A stretch of DNA of 64,000 nucleotides from Ecdyonurus torrentis (lineage: Eukaryota > Arthropoda > Insecta > Ephemeroptera > Heptageniidae), in the NCBI GenBank assembly GCA_949318235.1, contig OX439129.1:37853027-37917026 (forward strand), given 5' to 3'. The notes below the pieces were generated by a model. The model saw nothing but the letters and a program-made list of their open reading frames with translations. It did not search any database and had not been told where the DNA came from. Positions 40,171 to 55,064 of the stretch are shown here, one piece after another. Each line of letters opens with the position of its first letter. The stretch's first letter is position 1. Made by a program: the position numbers and the translations under genes.

Positions 40171-43100
40171 TATTACGGCCATTAACGTATAATCTGATGA
40201 GCCATTCATTGTATAAAAGGGGAAAAAAATTATGTTTGTATATTATGCTCCAAAATATTTCTGTTATAACTTTCTCAATATACGTATTCGTATACGTATA
40301 TAGATAATTAAATTATATTCGCTTTTTTTATTATTTTTATAACACATACTGCTTGAAAATTTACCTATATTTTACTACCAATTTTTAAATTATATATGCA
40401 ATAAATAAAAGTTGTTATAAATTTCATGCATTTTTATCGATTGAAATAAAATTTAATTTGAAATCAAGGTCGTTGGTAATGCATTTTAATTTTGTACTAT
40501 AGTGTCTGCATTGAAACGTAATGTGGTTTGTGGTGAGAGTTTGCAGATGTCGCGGTATATGTTGCGCTCTCGATCGCTCTTTCTCTCAATTATTATTATA
40601 TTATTACTGGCACAAGGATATTATAAAGTAAAGTTGCTACTGCACGATGCACTTGAACTTGATGTGTCGCGAGCGTAAGCAAGTATATCTACTCAACCGT
40701 GAACAACAAAAAAATTAATACTTTTTTTTTTCTCTACTTCACACTTACAAAATTTATACTATTATTAAATTACTATAGATATTATGAATATTTATGACCG
40801 TGTAAGATAATCTAAGAACGTCAGAAAAATAAAAAAATACCATAAAATATATTAATAGTAATCCATTCTATTTTTAATAAGAAGATAGATAAGAAAAAAT
40901 ATTTATTTAAGTGATTCTTATGATGATTTTTTTTTGCAAGCTTCATAACAATATCATTTTTTTAACCAGCAAATTTAAAATTTCAAAGTTATTAGAATTA
41001 GTAAGTTGAACAAAGAATCAGAATCCAAATCTATAAAAAATAAAAGTGTTTCAGTCGCTTTTTCTTTTATGATCATAATAATAAAATATGATCTTTTAAT
41101 ATCATAATATATGAGCTTCATCAATGACTCTGTTTTATATGGTCAGCAAGCTATAGTCTTCAAGCAGCTAAGCAAAAGTGACAACTTTCATGTTAATTTA
41201 AATACCTAAGAGGATGTAACAAAATAATAAATTTTAATTTTGGAATACTTTGATAATCCTAAATATGATAAACACTTTCAAAACTGTAATTCTAACTAAA
41301 ATAAAATTACTATAACAAAAAGTCTACAAAAATTAAGAAAAAAAGTTAGACTTCGAACAACCTTCAATGACATGCCAAACATCGAACGAATTGATTGACA
41401 TTTCTCGAACAAGGTGCAGACATCTAAATAAAAAACGCCAAAAATTCGAGTTTTTGCCCAAATGACCTTAATTTGAAAACATTTCATACTACAAACATTC
41501 CAACCATCATAATATATATATTTTTTTTTCTTAATATGACCATATCTCTATATTTTATATATTCTGGAATTATAAAAAATTCTAAAAACAAAATTTCACT
41601 CTAAGCTTTTAAGAAATAATTATACTTTTATTTCAATTTCAAAGATTAATATAAAACTTCTTCCCGTTTTCTATTCTTAGATTGATTAAACTGACAACAA
41701 TCATCCAATTTGTTAACATTTGCACTAAAAATGTTCTTTTATAATAAATAATAATAATAATAATTCTTTCCAGGATGCATGAAGAAGAATAACATTACTA
41801 ATCACAGTAATACAGTATTAAAAAATATCATTTGCATCCTTTCAATGGATCTACTTTTACCACCAAAGAGTTGACTTTAAAAAATTATAGTTGAGTATTA
41901 AAGTTACATTTACGTCATGAAATTGTTCATTTAGCAAGTTGCTTCTTGTCAGACTATTATATTGTTATATACATGGTTATTTCCGCTCGTAATTTATTGA
42001 AGACATTAAGACGACTGTAGGACACTTCTCTTCTACCGTAAATCGGGTTAATTTTACTGTCTAGGTTGATTCCTCTTAAACGTACTTTCAAATTGATGAC
42101 TTACCGCATGTCTAAAATATAATAACTGTCAATGCGCAAACATGATTTATGAAAATTAATCACTCACTGTAGCCACAGCATGGGCGTATGAAAGAAATAA
42201 AAATAGAATTCGTGAAATGTGAAATAATTATTAACTGCATAAGAAGTTTTGATTAATTTTATTATTGTGCACGCCGAGTGGAGCCCCTAGATATTTATAG
42301 TATAGGCAACCTGGACTACAGAATGGTCCGACAATTTGCCTACCCTACAGGATGTCAATTTTTGAGCTTAGTAACATATTAAAATAAATATTTCTTAGTT
42401 TTAATTAATTGATTTTTTTTTTCATTATGATATTAGATTAATCCAAAATGATAACATAATAGCTTCAATCCCTCCTATCATTATAAGCAGTAAAGCATTC
42501 TTTATATAATAATAAAATTACAGGTTTAATATCTGAAGCAATGCAACTGTGTATGCATGTATCAATTAAAAACATAATCGTAAAATTGTCATTGTATTTA
42601 TTATATATTTTAGAAAACAGTTAATATTTTTCTTCAATCTGTCTTATCAAAAAGTTAATTAGAACAAATGAAACGCATTATTATTTTTTGATATATCTGT
42701 CAGAGTTTTCTCGTACAATGTAATAAAGACACTCTATGGGATACTATTTAATCAGTACCAACAAATATTAACGTAATAAATGAGTATTTGTGTAAATTCT
42801 GCTTGTTATATTTGAAATAAAAGAATCAAATAAAAATATTTGATGCTCTAAATGACAAACATTTTTTTTTTTTTTTTTTTAGAAAACAATATAATAACAA
42901 AACATAAGTTTTTATATAATTATAAAATTAATGAAAAATAATAGAGTGGACACAATTTCTCGGCAATTATATAATAAAATATAATTTTATTTCTTTTTAT
43001 TATTTCTATTTGTTTCGCTTGCTCGCTTACTTATATACAGTAGCACCCTGTGGCTTATAAATTTATAACCTGCTTTCCTCCCTCGTTTCGCTCAATATAT

Positions 43101-43681
43101 ATAAAATATATAAATAAAGTAGTATAATTTACTAACTAGGTCAATCAAAATTTTGTTATAATGAAAGGTACATAGTCATTTATTTTAAGATTAATGACGT
43201 TGTTTTAAGAAATAAACAAATAATAGTAATAATATAAAAAAAATAATAAAATAAGCGAGAAAGACTTAAATAATTGTTGCCTACTTTTACTTTAACAGCT
43301 TAAAAATTATAAAAAAATTATAAAAAAAAAGAATAAAAAAAAATTATATCATTATATATTTTTGTAGAAGCTCAATTATAATGTTAAAGAAATTATATAT
43401 AAATAAATAAATAATTTTTAAAGTGTGTAAAGGTAGCTTTACTACTTGTGAGAGATATAATGATAATAAGATTTGGTTACAAATGGTCTGGAAATGATGA
43501 TTCTGCACACTAACGTCAATTATTTTTCTACTACAATTATATTTATTTTCTCATCTTTCTCTGTATAATAAAGCACACAAAGTTTAATAAAAAAATGTAC
43601 AAAAGGAAATTAGCTCTCTGTGATCTATAAGCAACGATGTTTTCATTTTCACTGTTGATGATAATGAGCGTGTAATTTGTC

Positions 43682-43716
<35 letters not shown>

Positions 43717-44552
43717 TTAAATAAATAAAAGAGACATTTTTAATTAGGTCAAATATATACCTAATTGTCAAGAACTAATATTACACCCTCAAAAAACGCA
43801 ATAAAGGTTGATTCTTTACAAAGTAACTTTAAATGACTCCATCTATCTGTTAAAATTAAATATATTTCTAATTATTCTTGTGGTTAACTTTCTTTAAACC
43901 ATTCTCCCAATAATAGGAGTAAGGACAATGATGACCCAAGTTAAACCTTCTTAATAAACATATTTATCGGAATATTATTAGAACTTAAAATTTTTATGCA
44001 TGTTTTACCTCCTTATAAAAACGATAAAAAAAAGGTAATCTTTATTTAAAATAATAATAAATAAGAATATAATGATACGATTGATACGCTTTATGAGCAT
44101 TAGTAAGAGGAATACTAAGAAATTCATTAATAATAAACTTCACTTAAAACAAGGTAGGTAAATAATGATCATTGTATACCTATAAGCAAACCATATATCT
44201 ACCTCTATTTATTCTTTACGTGATACCGATTATAAATATTCAGATTATATTACTATTTAGAGTATTTATTTTAAGTACCGTTTTGGATCTCCCATGCACA
44301 TATACGTCATTTTTACGTGTTTTTTTCTTCTTTTTCTTCATGATAGTGAACTAGCATGACTGCTCATAGTGGTTGGTATATTGCTTTTGGCTTTCAAACA
44401 CCCGCTGGGCTATGAAATCTCTATGTAACACTAACTCGAGCGCAACTGACTGTGAAATATTTAATATCGTGTCCAATAATTTTATATTTACATCAAATTA
44501 AAATAATAATAAAAAAAAGTAATTTGAAGTGAATATTATAGAGTTTTTATGG

Positions 44553-44555
<3 letters not shown>

Positions 44556-44649
<94 letters not shown>
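44556..44649. repeat. (TA)n microsatellite, about 47 units
   Basis: Uninterrupted TA tract, followed about 125 bp later by a (GA)n tract (44774-44802). Confidence 0.98.
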
Positions 44650-44651
<2 letters not shown>

Positions 44652-44771
44652 TACATTTATATGTAAGTATTCTACATGCATATAATTATAGAGTAATTCA
44701 ATAGTGAATTGTTTAATTAATAATGTAATATTAAAGTAATATTTACAGTTAAATATTTTCATATTTAAGGT

Positions 44772-44773
<2 letters not shown>

Positions 44774-44802
<29 letters not shown>
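44774..44802. repeat. (GA)n microsatellite
   Basis: Pure GA run of about 14 units. Confidence 0.95.
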
Positions 44803-44805
<3 letters not shown>

Positions 44806-45209
44806 AATTCCCTGGACGGAATTTATAAAGTATTTCGAAGATTGAGATGTTATATTATTATGATTGAAGTAACGAATTATAAGTTTTTTTATTATTTCCG
44901 TGTGTATTTTATTCTATACGGCCTTTCCCTCATGTGTTGTACAATTTTCTTTTGTTGAATTACGCAATCAAAATTGATTCCCGTAATATTTATTTGTTAC
45001 AAAGGCTGGGGAATAGTAAATATAAATAGTAAATTATTTATTGCATTTTTTTTTTTACGAATGAGTACCTGCAATAATTTATAAGTAATTTGTTATAAAT
45101 ATATTTCTTTATACAATTACAACCAAAAAATAATGTACAGAGTATAACATAAATCTTAAAATATGTTTTATTGTATTTGACAATACTCTTTCTTCCATTA
45201 AACAAACTA

Positions 45210-45243
<34 letters not shown>

Positions 45244-47759
45244 CAAATTCCGACGAAAAGTGAGAGTATTTGTTCACACGAGCTCTACATGAATGCAATA
45301 ACTTAACCTTTAGGTGCAAAACTTTATGGAGGTATATGAACTTGAGCCAACAAAAACCTGTGAGAATTTTTTATTATTTTAGATTGACAAGGCAAATATC
45401 AAGCCAGATGTAAACAATATCTTTTGGCAAGTAAAGAAAGAAAGAAAAAAACTTGGAATATTAGAGATTAAAAAAATAAGAAAGCAAGAAGATTTTCTTT
45501 AATATTTTGTGTGCCTATATGCTCTGTATATAGCATACGAATCTTTATCATTATATAGGAACTTAAAAAATATATATAACAAATTTATTGCACGATTTCT
45601 TATATGGCAAAGAATTTTTCATAAAAACAACAACAGCGCAATTTATGATCTTTACGTATGTGGAAGATAGAATAACAGAAAAATGCAATAAGTTTTTTTT
45701 TTTTTTTTTTAGATGGTCAAAGGTGAATCTATAGAATGCTAACGTAAATGTTGGATTGACCCCTGATGCACTCTATCTCTTATGTTGCTCTTGATCGCAG
45801 AATGCGCGACAAAAAGGAATAATAAACATGTCTACGTGCAGACAAGCATTAATAAGGTGATCATAATATATATTAACATAAGATAGTATTAAAAAAAAGC
45901 CGTAAGTGTTAAAAGTGGATATAAAATAGTCATGTAAAAATTAATAACAATTTTTAATTCTCAAGTATAAAGCAAAGGCACGCTATAAAAACTATTACGA
46001 TTACAATGTTGAAAAAAAAATGTTGATAGACTTTAATGATTGATTCTCATGTCAATAATATTTTTTAAATTGATTTATTTTGATAATATAGAATCGTTAT
46101 TTATGTCTATAGTTTGAAGCATATTTGCGATAGTAATTTTTTTATAAGTTTAAAAATATTTATATTCTTGCAGATTCTTTATACATTTTTTAGTAATCGC
46201 TTCAATTATTATGCAGATGTTACAATAAGAAAGCTTTATTTATTATTAAATTCATATTACTATACGTTCAGTCTTTCATTTTTTTTTTTTTTTTTTTTTA
46301 ATCTTCAATTAAACTCATTTTCTATTCAATTTTTTGCATCCGTCTGGAACCACAGCATCTTCTAACCAACAACTCTATTGAAATTGAAAATTCTCTTCTC
46401 TCTTTTTTCTTTTTAACATAAAAAAAAATGGTATAAATTTGCGATTTGGTGACTCATGACTATAAAATGTTAACAAAAAATCCTAATAATAGAGAAAAGT
46501 CTATGCTCTAATAGCAGTATCAAAATTGAAGTGGAAGAGAATACGTGCCTCAACTATTATGGTTTTCTGAAAGAAGTTGTTGCTGATACATATTCTAGTT
46601 TTTTAAATTTTAAATAAAATTATTTATTTTGTTTATTTTAATTTTAGCAATGATTTTATTTCATAATAATAATAGCTCTTTATTGGGTTTAAAATGGGAA
46701 TGTACATTGCATATAATACCAAAAAAAAGGAGATAAAAATAAACAAGTAAAAGTAACCCAACGGGTGATGAGAAAAAGGCAAAATGCCTATACCCTATAT
46801 TATAGTGATCTCACACCTTTATCAGAAAAACTGCTTCGTCAATAAATAACATAAAATACATATATTAACAAATATATAAGTGATTATATTGATTACAATG
46901 GAAGAGGGGTTGTAGCCATAACTGGCAAAACGTTATATAAAGAAACAACTCGGGGGAAAAATGAATTTGTGTAAGCAGAGTCGCCCGGTTACACCGAGAC
47001 AGAGAAAATACTAATATAGCGTCTATACTTATTTATTTATATATTATTATATTTTTTTTTTACTGATGCAAGAAAAGATATAATATCGACATTCAGCGAA
47101 CGTTTGGTGTACTATACCTATATTGCAACTACTTCATTATGCAATAATATGCATTATCATTCTTATTATTACAAGATTCACCGTTGTACTCTTAGCGTAT
47201 TGTGGTTGCTTTGGTCATTATTTAACCTAAAAATTGCAGTTTTTTCTTCTGTATGTTATATATTTGACCAAGATTATTATTAGCATTATTGAAATTCTGC
47301 AAGTTGAACATTTAGTGCAAATATTTTGGAATGGTAAAAATGTCAAACTTTATCAAGTTAACCATCTGGAGTTTACATTCTGATTTAATTTTTTGTGATT
47401 AGAAATGTTGTTTAGTGAAAATTTTAGTTCTCTGTGATTAAAGACTTCAAAGCTTTTATTACTTCACTTTTTTAATATCTGCAATATAAGATAGTGAACT
47501 TTTTTATGTTATGTTACGTTCATATATACGATAATTTACTGAAAACGCGCTAGATATTATATAATTCATATATTAGAATTTCCAAAAATTGAATATAAAG
47601 CTATTTTAGAAAGAGAAATTATATTCAAATTTTTATAATAGAAAAATTAAAATTTCGTTCAACCCACAATTTTTTTAAACTACGATAGAATAATATTTTT
47701 TTGTGTGATTACGTAAAAAAAAAAGAAGTAGAAAAAAACTGAAAAGTACTTATTAAATA

Positions 47760-47885
47760 TTTTTCGCATGAACTGCGAGTTTAATAACTGTGTTGGCAAT
47801 AATCGTGTGCGCATTTTGCGTGAACTTGAAGTCGTGCGGCCGCCCCTGCAGACAGACACAAAAGATTGACCATGATCCAGTCTAT
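47760..47885 (-). other. Orphan GC-richer island with strong minus-strand acceptor
   Basis: On the minus strand a pyrimidine-rich stretch ending TCTGTCTGCAG (to about 47847) precedes an open frame GRPHDFKFTQNAHTIIANTV that continues IKLAVHAKNI to a stop. The plus strand is also open from an ATG (MNCEFNNCVGNNRVRILREL and on, 33 codons). All frames being open makes the strand call uncertain. Could be the last exon of a minus-strand gene starting further right. Confidence 0.3.
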
Positions 47886-48596
47886 GACACTAACGTCGCA
47901 ACAAAACAGATGAAGTTATTTCTGCGTCTATTAGATTTGCGAACAAAATAATCATTATAAAGCAAGCTTTGATCTTTTTCAAAAAAAAAAAAAAACTCTT
48001 ATTAGTTATTATATTAAGACGTGTTTTTTTACGACGTATATATTAGTATTTTTTTTTTCTGTAACATTGCAAATAAGATCTTGTTAGTGTTTAATTAAAG
48101 AGAGAGAGAGAGATCATAAAAGTTAGAAGAGAACGAAATATATATTATTGAAATGTACTTAAATATCATTACGCTATATAACTTATAACCGTATTAAAAT
48201 TTTACAACAAGTACTTAATTTTTCTATAAAGCTTACAAACTATATAACATTTTGGAGAAGGCAAAAGTCATAGAACTTTCGTTACTTTGAAGTATAACTG
48301 TTTTAGATTTGAAACATTAAATATTTTATAGTAATCTTAATAGGATAATTATTCATTACGTGCACATAAATCTAGAACTCAATCCATAACAGATTTTTTT
48401 TTTTAAATGAAAGCAATTGTTTAAAGTAATCTAGATATTCAAACATTCTCCTCTTTATAAATAATTTATTATAAGTAATTTTATATTCTTATTTTGTCAC
48501 ATTTATTTCATATATAATTTAGTTAGTGTTTGTGCATTTTTAAAGAAAACAATATCATTATTACTAATTATTGTTTAGTTCACATTCACACATTCT

Positions 48597-48599
<3 letters not shown>

Positions 48600-48672
<73 letters not shown>

Positions 48673-48731
48673 TACACACACACACACATACACATACACA
48701 CACACACACTCTCTCTCTCTCTCTCTCTCTC
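48600..48731. repeat. Compound microsatellite (CT)n-(CA)n-(CT)n
   Basis: CT units 48601-48653, then CA units with a few TA interruptions to about 48709, then CT again to 48731. The symmetric CT-CA-CT order is notable. Ser/Leu and Thr/His repeats in its translations are artefacts. Confidence 0.97.
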
Positions 48732-50149
48732 ATTACTAGCAACCCAATTTTTTTAAAAACAAACCAGTTCTGTAATGAAAAAAAAATCAATCTATAAATA
48801 TATTTTTTCCAATTAATCTCAATCATCGTTATCTATTTAACAAAGTTGATTTATCTCAAGTTGACAGAAAGTATCCTACTATAGACTACAGTACAAATGT
48901 AGAGTATCTAGTTGGTTATACGTATGTCCTGCACATAGTATGTATGTGTGATCTTGATTCACAATAATAATAATTAGATTGCAGATGACCACACCCCGCA
49001 TCACGACATACTGAACTATGAACTACATTTTACATTATTGTCATGCACGCAAAACTCCATATTTAGAAGTAATATTAAATTATTTATGCATGTGTACACG
49101 TACATAAAGTGATTCTACCAGTTTTTATATTATTATATTCTTTTCTTTAAAACAATGTATAAGTAATTTATGTATATATGTAGTACAAAAATGTCATTTA
49201 TTGATATATATTATAATGTATATTTCGCCATATTTGCTATATGTATAATATATACCGGCTTAATTGAAAAACAAATAATATTAAGTAGAACAAAATTATA
49301 ATTTAAATATTTAAATACAATAAAAAAAATATATTTAAATAAATAAAGGAATTTAATGCATTCTTAAACAAACCGCAAGATTGCGATTTTTTTTTATTCT
49401 TCTTTTGTTGTAATGTCTTAATTTTTACATCAATTTGTAAGATGTGGTTATCTTGTTTAACTTAGAACAAAAAAACAAAAAAAAAACTTTAATTGAATAT
49501 AACAATTTAAAGTAAAGAAAGTCACTGAAATGGTTTTTAGTACTGTTTGTGGTAAATTAAAAAATTGCGAAAAATTATATGTAACAGGTTTACTTGTTGG
49601 ATGAACATTACAAGGAAAATAACGTCTCATTTTTGTGAGATGAAAAGATTTTATAAAATGTACTCCATAATAAAAGTTTTTTTTAAAGATCATTATCTAT
49701 TTACTTTTAACTTAAATTTACAAGTTTAAATGATATAAATAATAAACTTTATGTAGACTAAGGCGGTATTTTAATATATAATTCAATCTATTCTCATTTT
49801 TTTATTTGGTTAAACAGATAAAATTTATCAACATTGGTGGGCCTTATACAGTTATCACAAGTGTAAATTTTTAATATTTTTCTTTTTATCATGAAGAGTG
49901 ATAGTAAAATTTTAAAATGAAATAATCATAAATGTCAATCTATATATACATATAAAGTAAAATTTATATAGTTGAATATAATACTATAAATAAAATATCT
50001 TAATTTAATATCATTCACGATTATACTTATTTTATACATCACAGAAAGACACGAATAAAGAAAAATAATGAATGTTACTTTATTATTATTTTATAAAATT
50101 GACGTGAGGTATTATAAAGAGAGCGAGTGCAGAAAGATTAAAAAAAAAG

Positions 50150-50410
50150 AAAAAAAAAGTACAGTACCCGACACCCCGCCGGCGGTCATTCACTCTCGCC
50201 CTGACCTCTGAGATATAATATAATGTGGCGACAAGACAAGAGCAGAGTAAAGCTATGCCAGAGGTAGGCGCGGGTGGAGTCTCCACCCCACTCCCCCACC
50301 AGACACCCGGAACTTGCTTGTCAATTGTTTATCCTATGGTCTGGTCATTCGTGTAGTGGCGATCAGCCAGGGCAATATGCCAGTATGTTTTGCTTGGATA
50401 TTGTTAGCCG
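50150..50410. other. Orphan CpG-rich island
   Basis: The most GC-rich stretch of the right half (cccgacaccccgccggcggt and onward). A plus-strand ATG frame begins at about 50255 (MPEVGAGGVSTPLPHQTPGT) and runs 34 codons. Overlapping frames are also open on both strands, with no clear splice sites. Candidate promoter/CpG cluster, or repeat; no product recognised. Confidence 0.3.
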
Positions 50411-52809
50411 TTATCCCATACCTTTTACTATTAATAATAATAATAAATGTATGGAGTTACTCTTTTAGAATAAAATTATTTAATGTTTACATTTTTTTTT
50501 TCTTTTTAATATATAATATGGTGAGAGTTTAATATTTTAATATAAATTTAACATCGCGTAAAACAGTTAAACATTAAATATTTAATAAAAGGTCACTGAC
50601 TGGTGTGTCCACCAAAAATTTTTGTTTGGTGTGTGTGAAGTGGAAAAATCATTCATTCACAGAATTTTATTGAATAATGCGTTCTACAAACGGAAATTTT
50701 TTAAAATATTTTCTTATACGTAAACCTGTCATTTTAAAGTTTTCTAGACGTATAATTTGACTGCTTAGTAAAATTAAATGACCATTTTCTTTACTTTGAA
50801 TTAGAAATAAATTAGTTCTATGGAACTATTTATAATTATAAAAACTATAAAGAGAATATAACCATTATAATTTGTGTAGTAAAAATTGTATTAAAAAAAT
50901 CGTAAATTCTCTTATACTTATTATAGTTTCAACAGTTCTTAGATAATCGTAAACATGATAGGCTTATACAATTTCTTTTTATTATTTATTTCTTATAATA
51001 ATTCCTATCTCAAGTTTCATAATTAAGTATCTTTAGTACAGCGCGTATTATATTTCCATATAAACAAAGTACTATGTAGTATTACCGCATGATTAAACAA
51101 AGAAAAAAAGACATTAATTTCCATAAAATGACAATTTTAAGACTTGTATAAAAGACAAAAAATAAATAAAATGTACAATCAGATAAGAATATTCTGCAGT
51201 ATAACATAATAATGCATATCATTATCAAACATATGTTTTTGATAATACTTGTTTTTACCTTTTTGCACTAGAATTTCTTTATATGCACTTTGAGTGTACA
51301 AACTCGTACTTGCACTTTTCAAGAAAAAGAAAAAAAAAAAAAAAAAAAAACTCTCATTAGTTAGAACAACATTCATAATGTATATAGTTGGGCGTATCCC
51401 ATGTTGATTTGCATAGTATAAACTACTGATCTTGCTCTGTGATCGTATACTTTATTATACCAGAGCTATGTATGTTTATTTTGTATACTGCATCGTGCCA
51501 AACTAAATTATATATTATTGCAATCCTCTACTTGTTTATATACGTACATATATACATGATATAATGTAACAATAAATTTAGAGTAATCAAGACACATAAA
51601 ACATAATTCAATTAACGATTAGACCATGTAGATAAAGAAATTATGTGTGTGGTATCCCTCAAGCTATAGAGAAACGATATATATGTATATATACAAGATT
51701 ATAATTTTAATTACGAAAAAAGAGTAATACTGTGATAATTAACATTCTGATGTTATAGTTTATAAATAGCTCTCAATAATTTTATGGCTTTTTTATTTCT
51801 TCTTTTTTTATAAAGTTTGACTACCAATAAAATGAAATAAGCGCCCACTTTTCATGGAAACATTGTAAATTTAAAAAGTTACGTTTATATGTGCAAGATC
51901 GTATAATACTATTTTACCACATAATTGTTATTAATTATGTAATTATGTAAACTTGATTTAAATATCTTTATTAGATATATGCACTATACTGTACAATTAG
52001 CTTCATTCTATTAGTAGTTCAACTATTTATTAATAGAAAAAATGGCTTTTTATATGTGTTTTATACATATAACAATAATACAATAGAATTATTACAAATT
52101 TCAACACAAGGTTAATTTAATTAAAAAAAAAAGACAACGTTGTGATAATTTAGTGCATTTTTCTGACCCTGCATGCATTGTATTTTCTTGATAATTAGAT
52201 TAACCATTACAGAACCATGCAGATAGCAATTACATGAGCTGTAAGTGTATTAATATTTCAAGCGAGTAGAAATTTCCCAGTTTTTTCATTATATGAAGTA
52301 TAATTACAGAGTAACAGTCTTAAACTGTGGTTACAGATAGAAAACATGTATATTTAAGTTAAGCAATTACAAGTAATCGTCCAAATTCACATAATTCCCT
52401 ATAATCACACAAGTTTACTTACGTACGTATATTTGCTTAAAGACGTGTAATACTTTTTAACAGGAAAATATAAAGGATTCAGAATTAAATTCACCAACAT
52501 ACACATATATCATAAAAGTCAATACATTTTCTTTAGATTATGCTTATAGTTATATAACTTTCGCATATCAACAGTTTTTCCCCATTTTTTATATACGTAA
52601 ATTTATGCTATAACAATGATGATACAATATTCAAGTAGCAACATGGCCAATTTTCTTACATATTTACTGATACATGGTGAGAATAATCACACGCCAGTCT
52701 TTGCTATAATCGTACAATATAGTTTTAAACTCGAGAATTGCATGAAATTGAATATTATAGTAGACAAGAAGAATACTGTACGTTGCAATAACTTAACCAC
52801 ATTTAATGT

Positions 52810-52810
<1 letters not shown>

Positions 52811-52894
<84 letters not shown>
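52811..52894. repeat. (GA)n microsatellite, 42 units
   Basis: Uninterrupted GA run. A second one of similar size follows within 170 bp. The 93-codon open frame ending in Arg/Glu repeats is not a gene. Confidence 0.98.
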
Positions 52895-52897
<3 letters not shown>

Positions 52898-53055
52898 GAG
52901 ATGCAAATGACTTAAAATATAGAGTAGAAAAGAAAATCTAATCATTTGCATTTTCTTGCATTTTCCAATTCTGCGCTAAAAAGTGTATTTCAAGTTGAGA
53001 ACATACCTTTATAAATAATGATCTCAAATAAAAAACAAACATCTAACTTTCAGCA

Positions 53056-53060
<5 letters not shown>

Positions 53061-53132
<72 letters not shown>
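53061..53132. repeat. (GA)n microsatellite, 36 units
   Basis: Uninterrupted GA run in the same orientation as 52811-52894. Confidence 0.98.
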
Positions 53133-53135
<3 letters not shown>

Positions 53136-54256
53136 TAGAGTAATATTAAGTTGAGTCACAAGTAAAAACTCACAATTTTTTTAAAATTTCACTTTAAAAT
53201 TACATTTTTTTTATACACATATGTTCTCCGTATATATAAGTTGAGTGATCTCATTTTACCTTTAAACTCAAAACTACTTTTTCAAACATCCAGTTTTATG
53301 ATTTGTAGTGGTCATATGCTTAAGTATATAAACACTCATATATATGAAGAGGAAAAAAAAACTTAAAGAGGTATACACATCTATTATAACCATTAATACT
53401 TGTAACAAAAAGACTTTGATATATATAAAGTAAATAATAATTTATCTTCTTTTTTAAAACAACACGTCGTATAACATTTGTAGTATATTTGTGCCAAACC
53501 AAAGAATGTGGAAATAAATAATATTTTTAAATTGTTCCACATTTTAACCCTGTGTGGTGTCGTTAAAATATAAACATAATATAGTTTTATTAGATATAAA
53601 AAAAAAAATAATAATAAATTTCTAAGATTGTTATATATTTAAGTTAGAAGTTAGATTATGCAAAGCTAAATGTAATTACAGATGAACGACAATCTGGCAC
53701 ACATACACACACGCGCGCGGCAATATGTTGCAAACAAAAAAGCAATAATTGAAATATGAGATGTGTGACAAACCACTTTCAGTCGTGTGAACTTGGTAAT
53801 AATAATTAAGGAAAATATCACACCATATAATACCTCATAACTTTATATTCAAAACTAAATCCACGTGCATATAATCTATGGGATGTGAAAAAGGTGTCAT
53901 CATTGTGGTATATAATATAATATAAGGCTATATATAAACATTATAAGTTATTTATACCATATAAAACTAGATGCTAAAAATATATTATATTTTTTAACAA
54001 CGTATAATTTTAGATACTTGCAACCAAGCACACAACACAAATTATTATAAGAGGAACCTGAGAAAAATATACTAAAATTATTGTTATTTTTATCTGTATG
54101 ATTGTATAGGAAACTTTTTTCTCAACTTTTCTTATTATAACTTATTATTTATTTATCACACAGATAATCTGCGTACCAATAATATTCTTAAAAGAAATTA
54201 GGTGTAGAGTTACGGAAATTGGTATGGAAATTCCAAAATAATAAATTGCGTCGCAG

Positions 54257-54262
<6 letters not shown>

Positions 54263-54321
<59 letters not shown>
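54263..54321. repeat. (CT)n microsatellite
   Basis: Uninterrupted CT run of about 29 units. Confidence 0.97.
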
Positions 54322-54323
<2 letters not shown>

Positions 54324-55056
54324 GGTGTTTGACATTGCGAGTATATGAGCCGTTGAGGGGTGATTCAAATATATTATTTGTGTAAATTTACATAATATTT
54401 CTGAAGAGACAATTAAACAATAGCTTACTTCATTATTGTTATAAATCAAATAGTTTATTGAATAGTTTAAATTTTTAAATACATAGTAATGCTATAGTAT
54501 TAAGATTTTCTGCTATTAAGCTTTTTTAATATCCATTAAATGTAACATTATGAAAGAAATTTCATTCTGCACTTTTTTTTAAATTTACAAAGACAATGGA
54601 TACTTCATCCTATATATAAAACATGTATCATAATATTTTATGATAATAAATATTATTAATAGTACATCTTATTATATATAAACAAGTAAGAAAATATAAA
54701 TTTTACAATTTTTTTCTTCATATCTTAAAAAAACAAAACATTTAACACGTTTTAAAACTTTATTAACTTACATGTATTAAAAAGAAGAAGAAGAAAAAAA
54801 CAAGGGGTTTTTAAAATAAAAAAATATATAAAATCAACAGAGCAGTAGTAAAGAAGTATTAAAAAGATGCAGGCAAAATAAGAAGCGGCGGGTTAAATGG
54901 AGCGTGGTAGTTAATCAGTGAAGCAGAACCTTTTGAATGTATACATCTTGTGATATTATCACACCAAACACTACCATAGTCATCAGCATCTCTTCTCTTG
55001 CATATAGAGAGTATATGTGTTCGTATCTGATCTTGTCAGTAGTCAACAATCAAAAG

Positions 55057-55064
55057 TGACGTCA
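55057..55064. promoter_or_regulatory. CRE-like TGACGTCA
   Basis: Perfect octamer within a locally GC-richer stretch (54840-55080) that contains no gene I can support. Possibly a distal regulatory element. Confidence 0.3.

Larger units (their letters stand above)
34911..47750. other. Intergenic, AT- and repeat-rich
   Basis: Apart from the two TTAA MITEs, the TA/GA tracts and an orphan GC-richer island at 38390-38475, I see no splice-supported coding sequence. The island at 40550-40680 (tgtcgcggtatatgttgcgc) is slightly GC-richer but has no ORF. Confidence 0.6.

Noticed and set aside
44350..44440. tRNA-like string (GCTCATAGTGGTTGGTAT ... GGGCTATGAAATC)
   Set aside because: The A-box and B-box resemblance is loose and arms do not pair as a cloverleaf; perhaps an old SINE, not supportable.
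52616..52897. 93-codon frame ending in Arg-Glu repeats, and Ser-Leu/Thr-His frames at 48530-48826 and 55544-55840
   Set aside because: Created by GA/CT/CA microsatellites.
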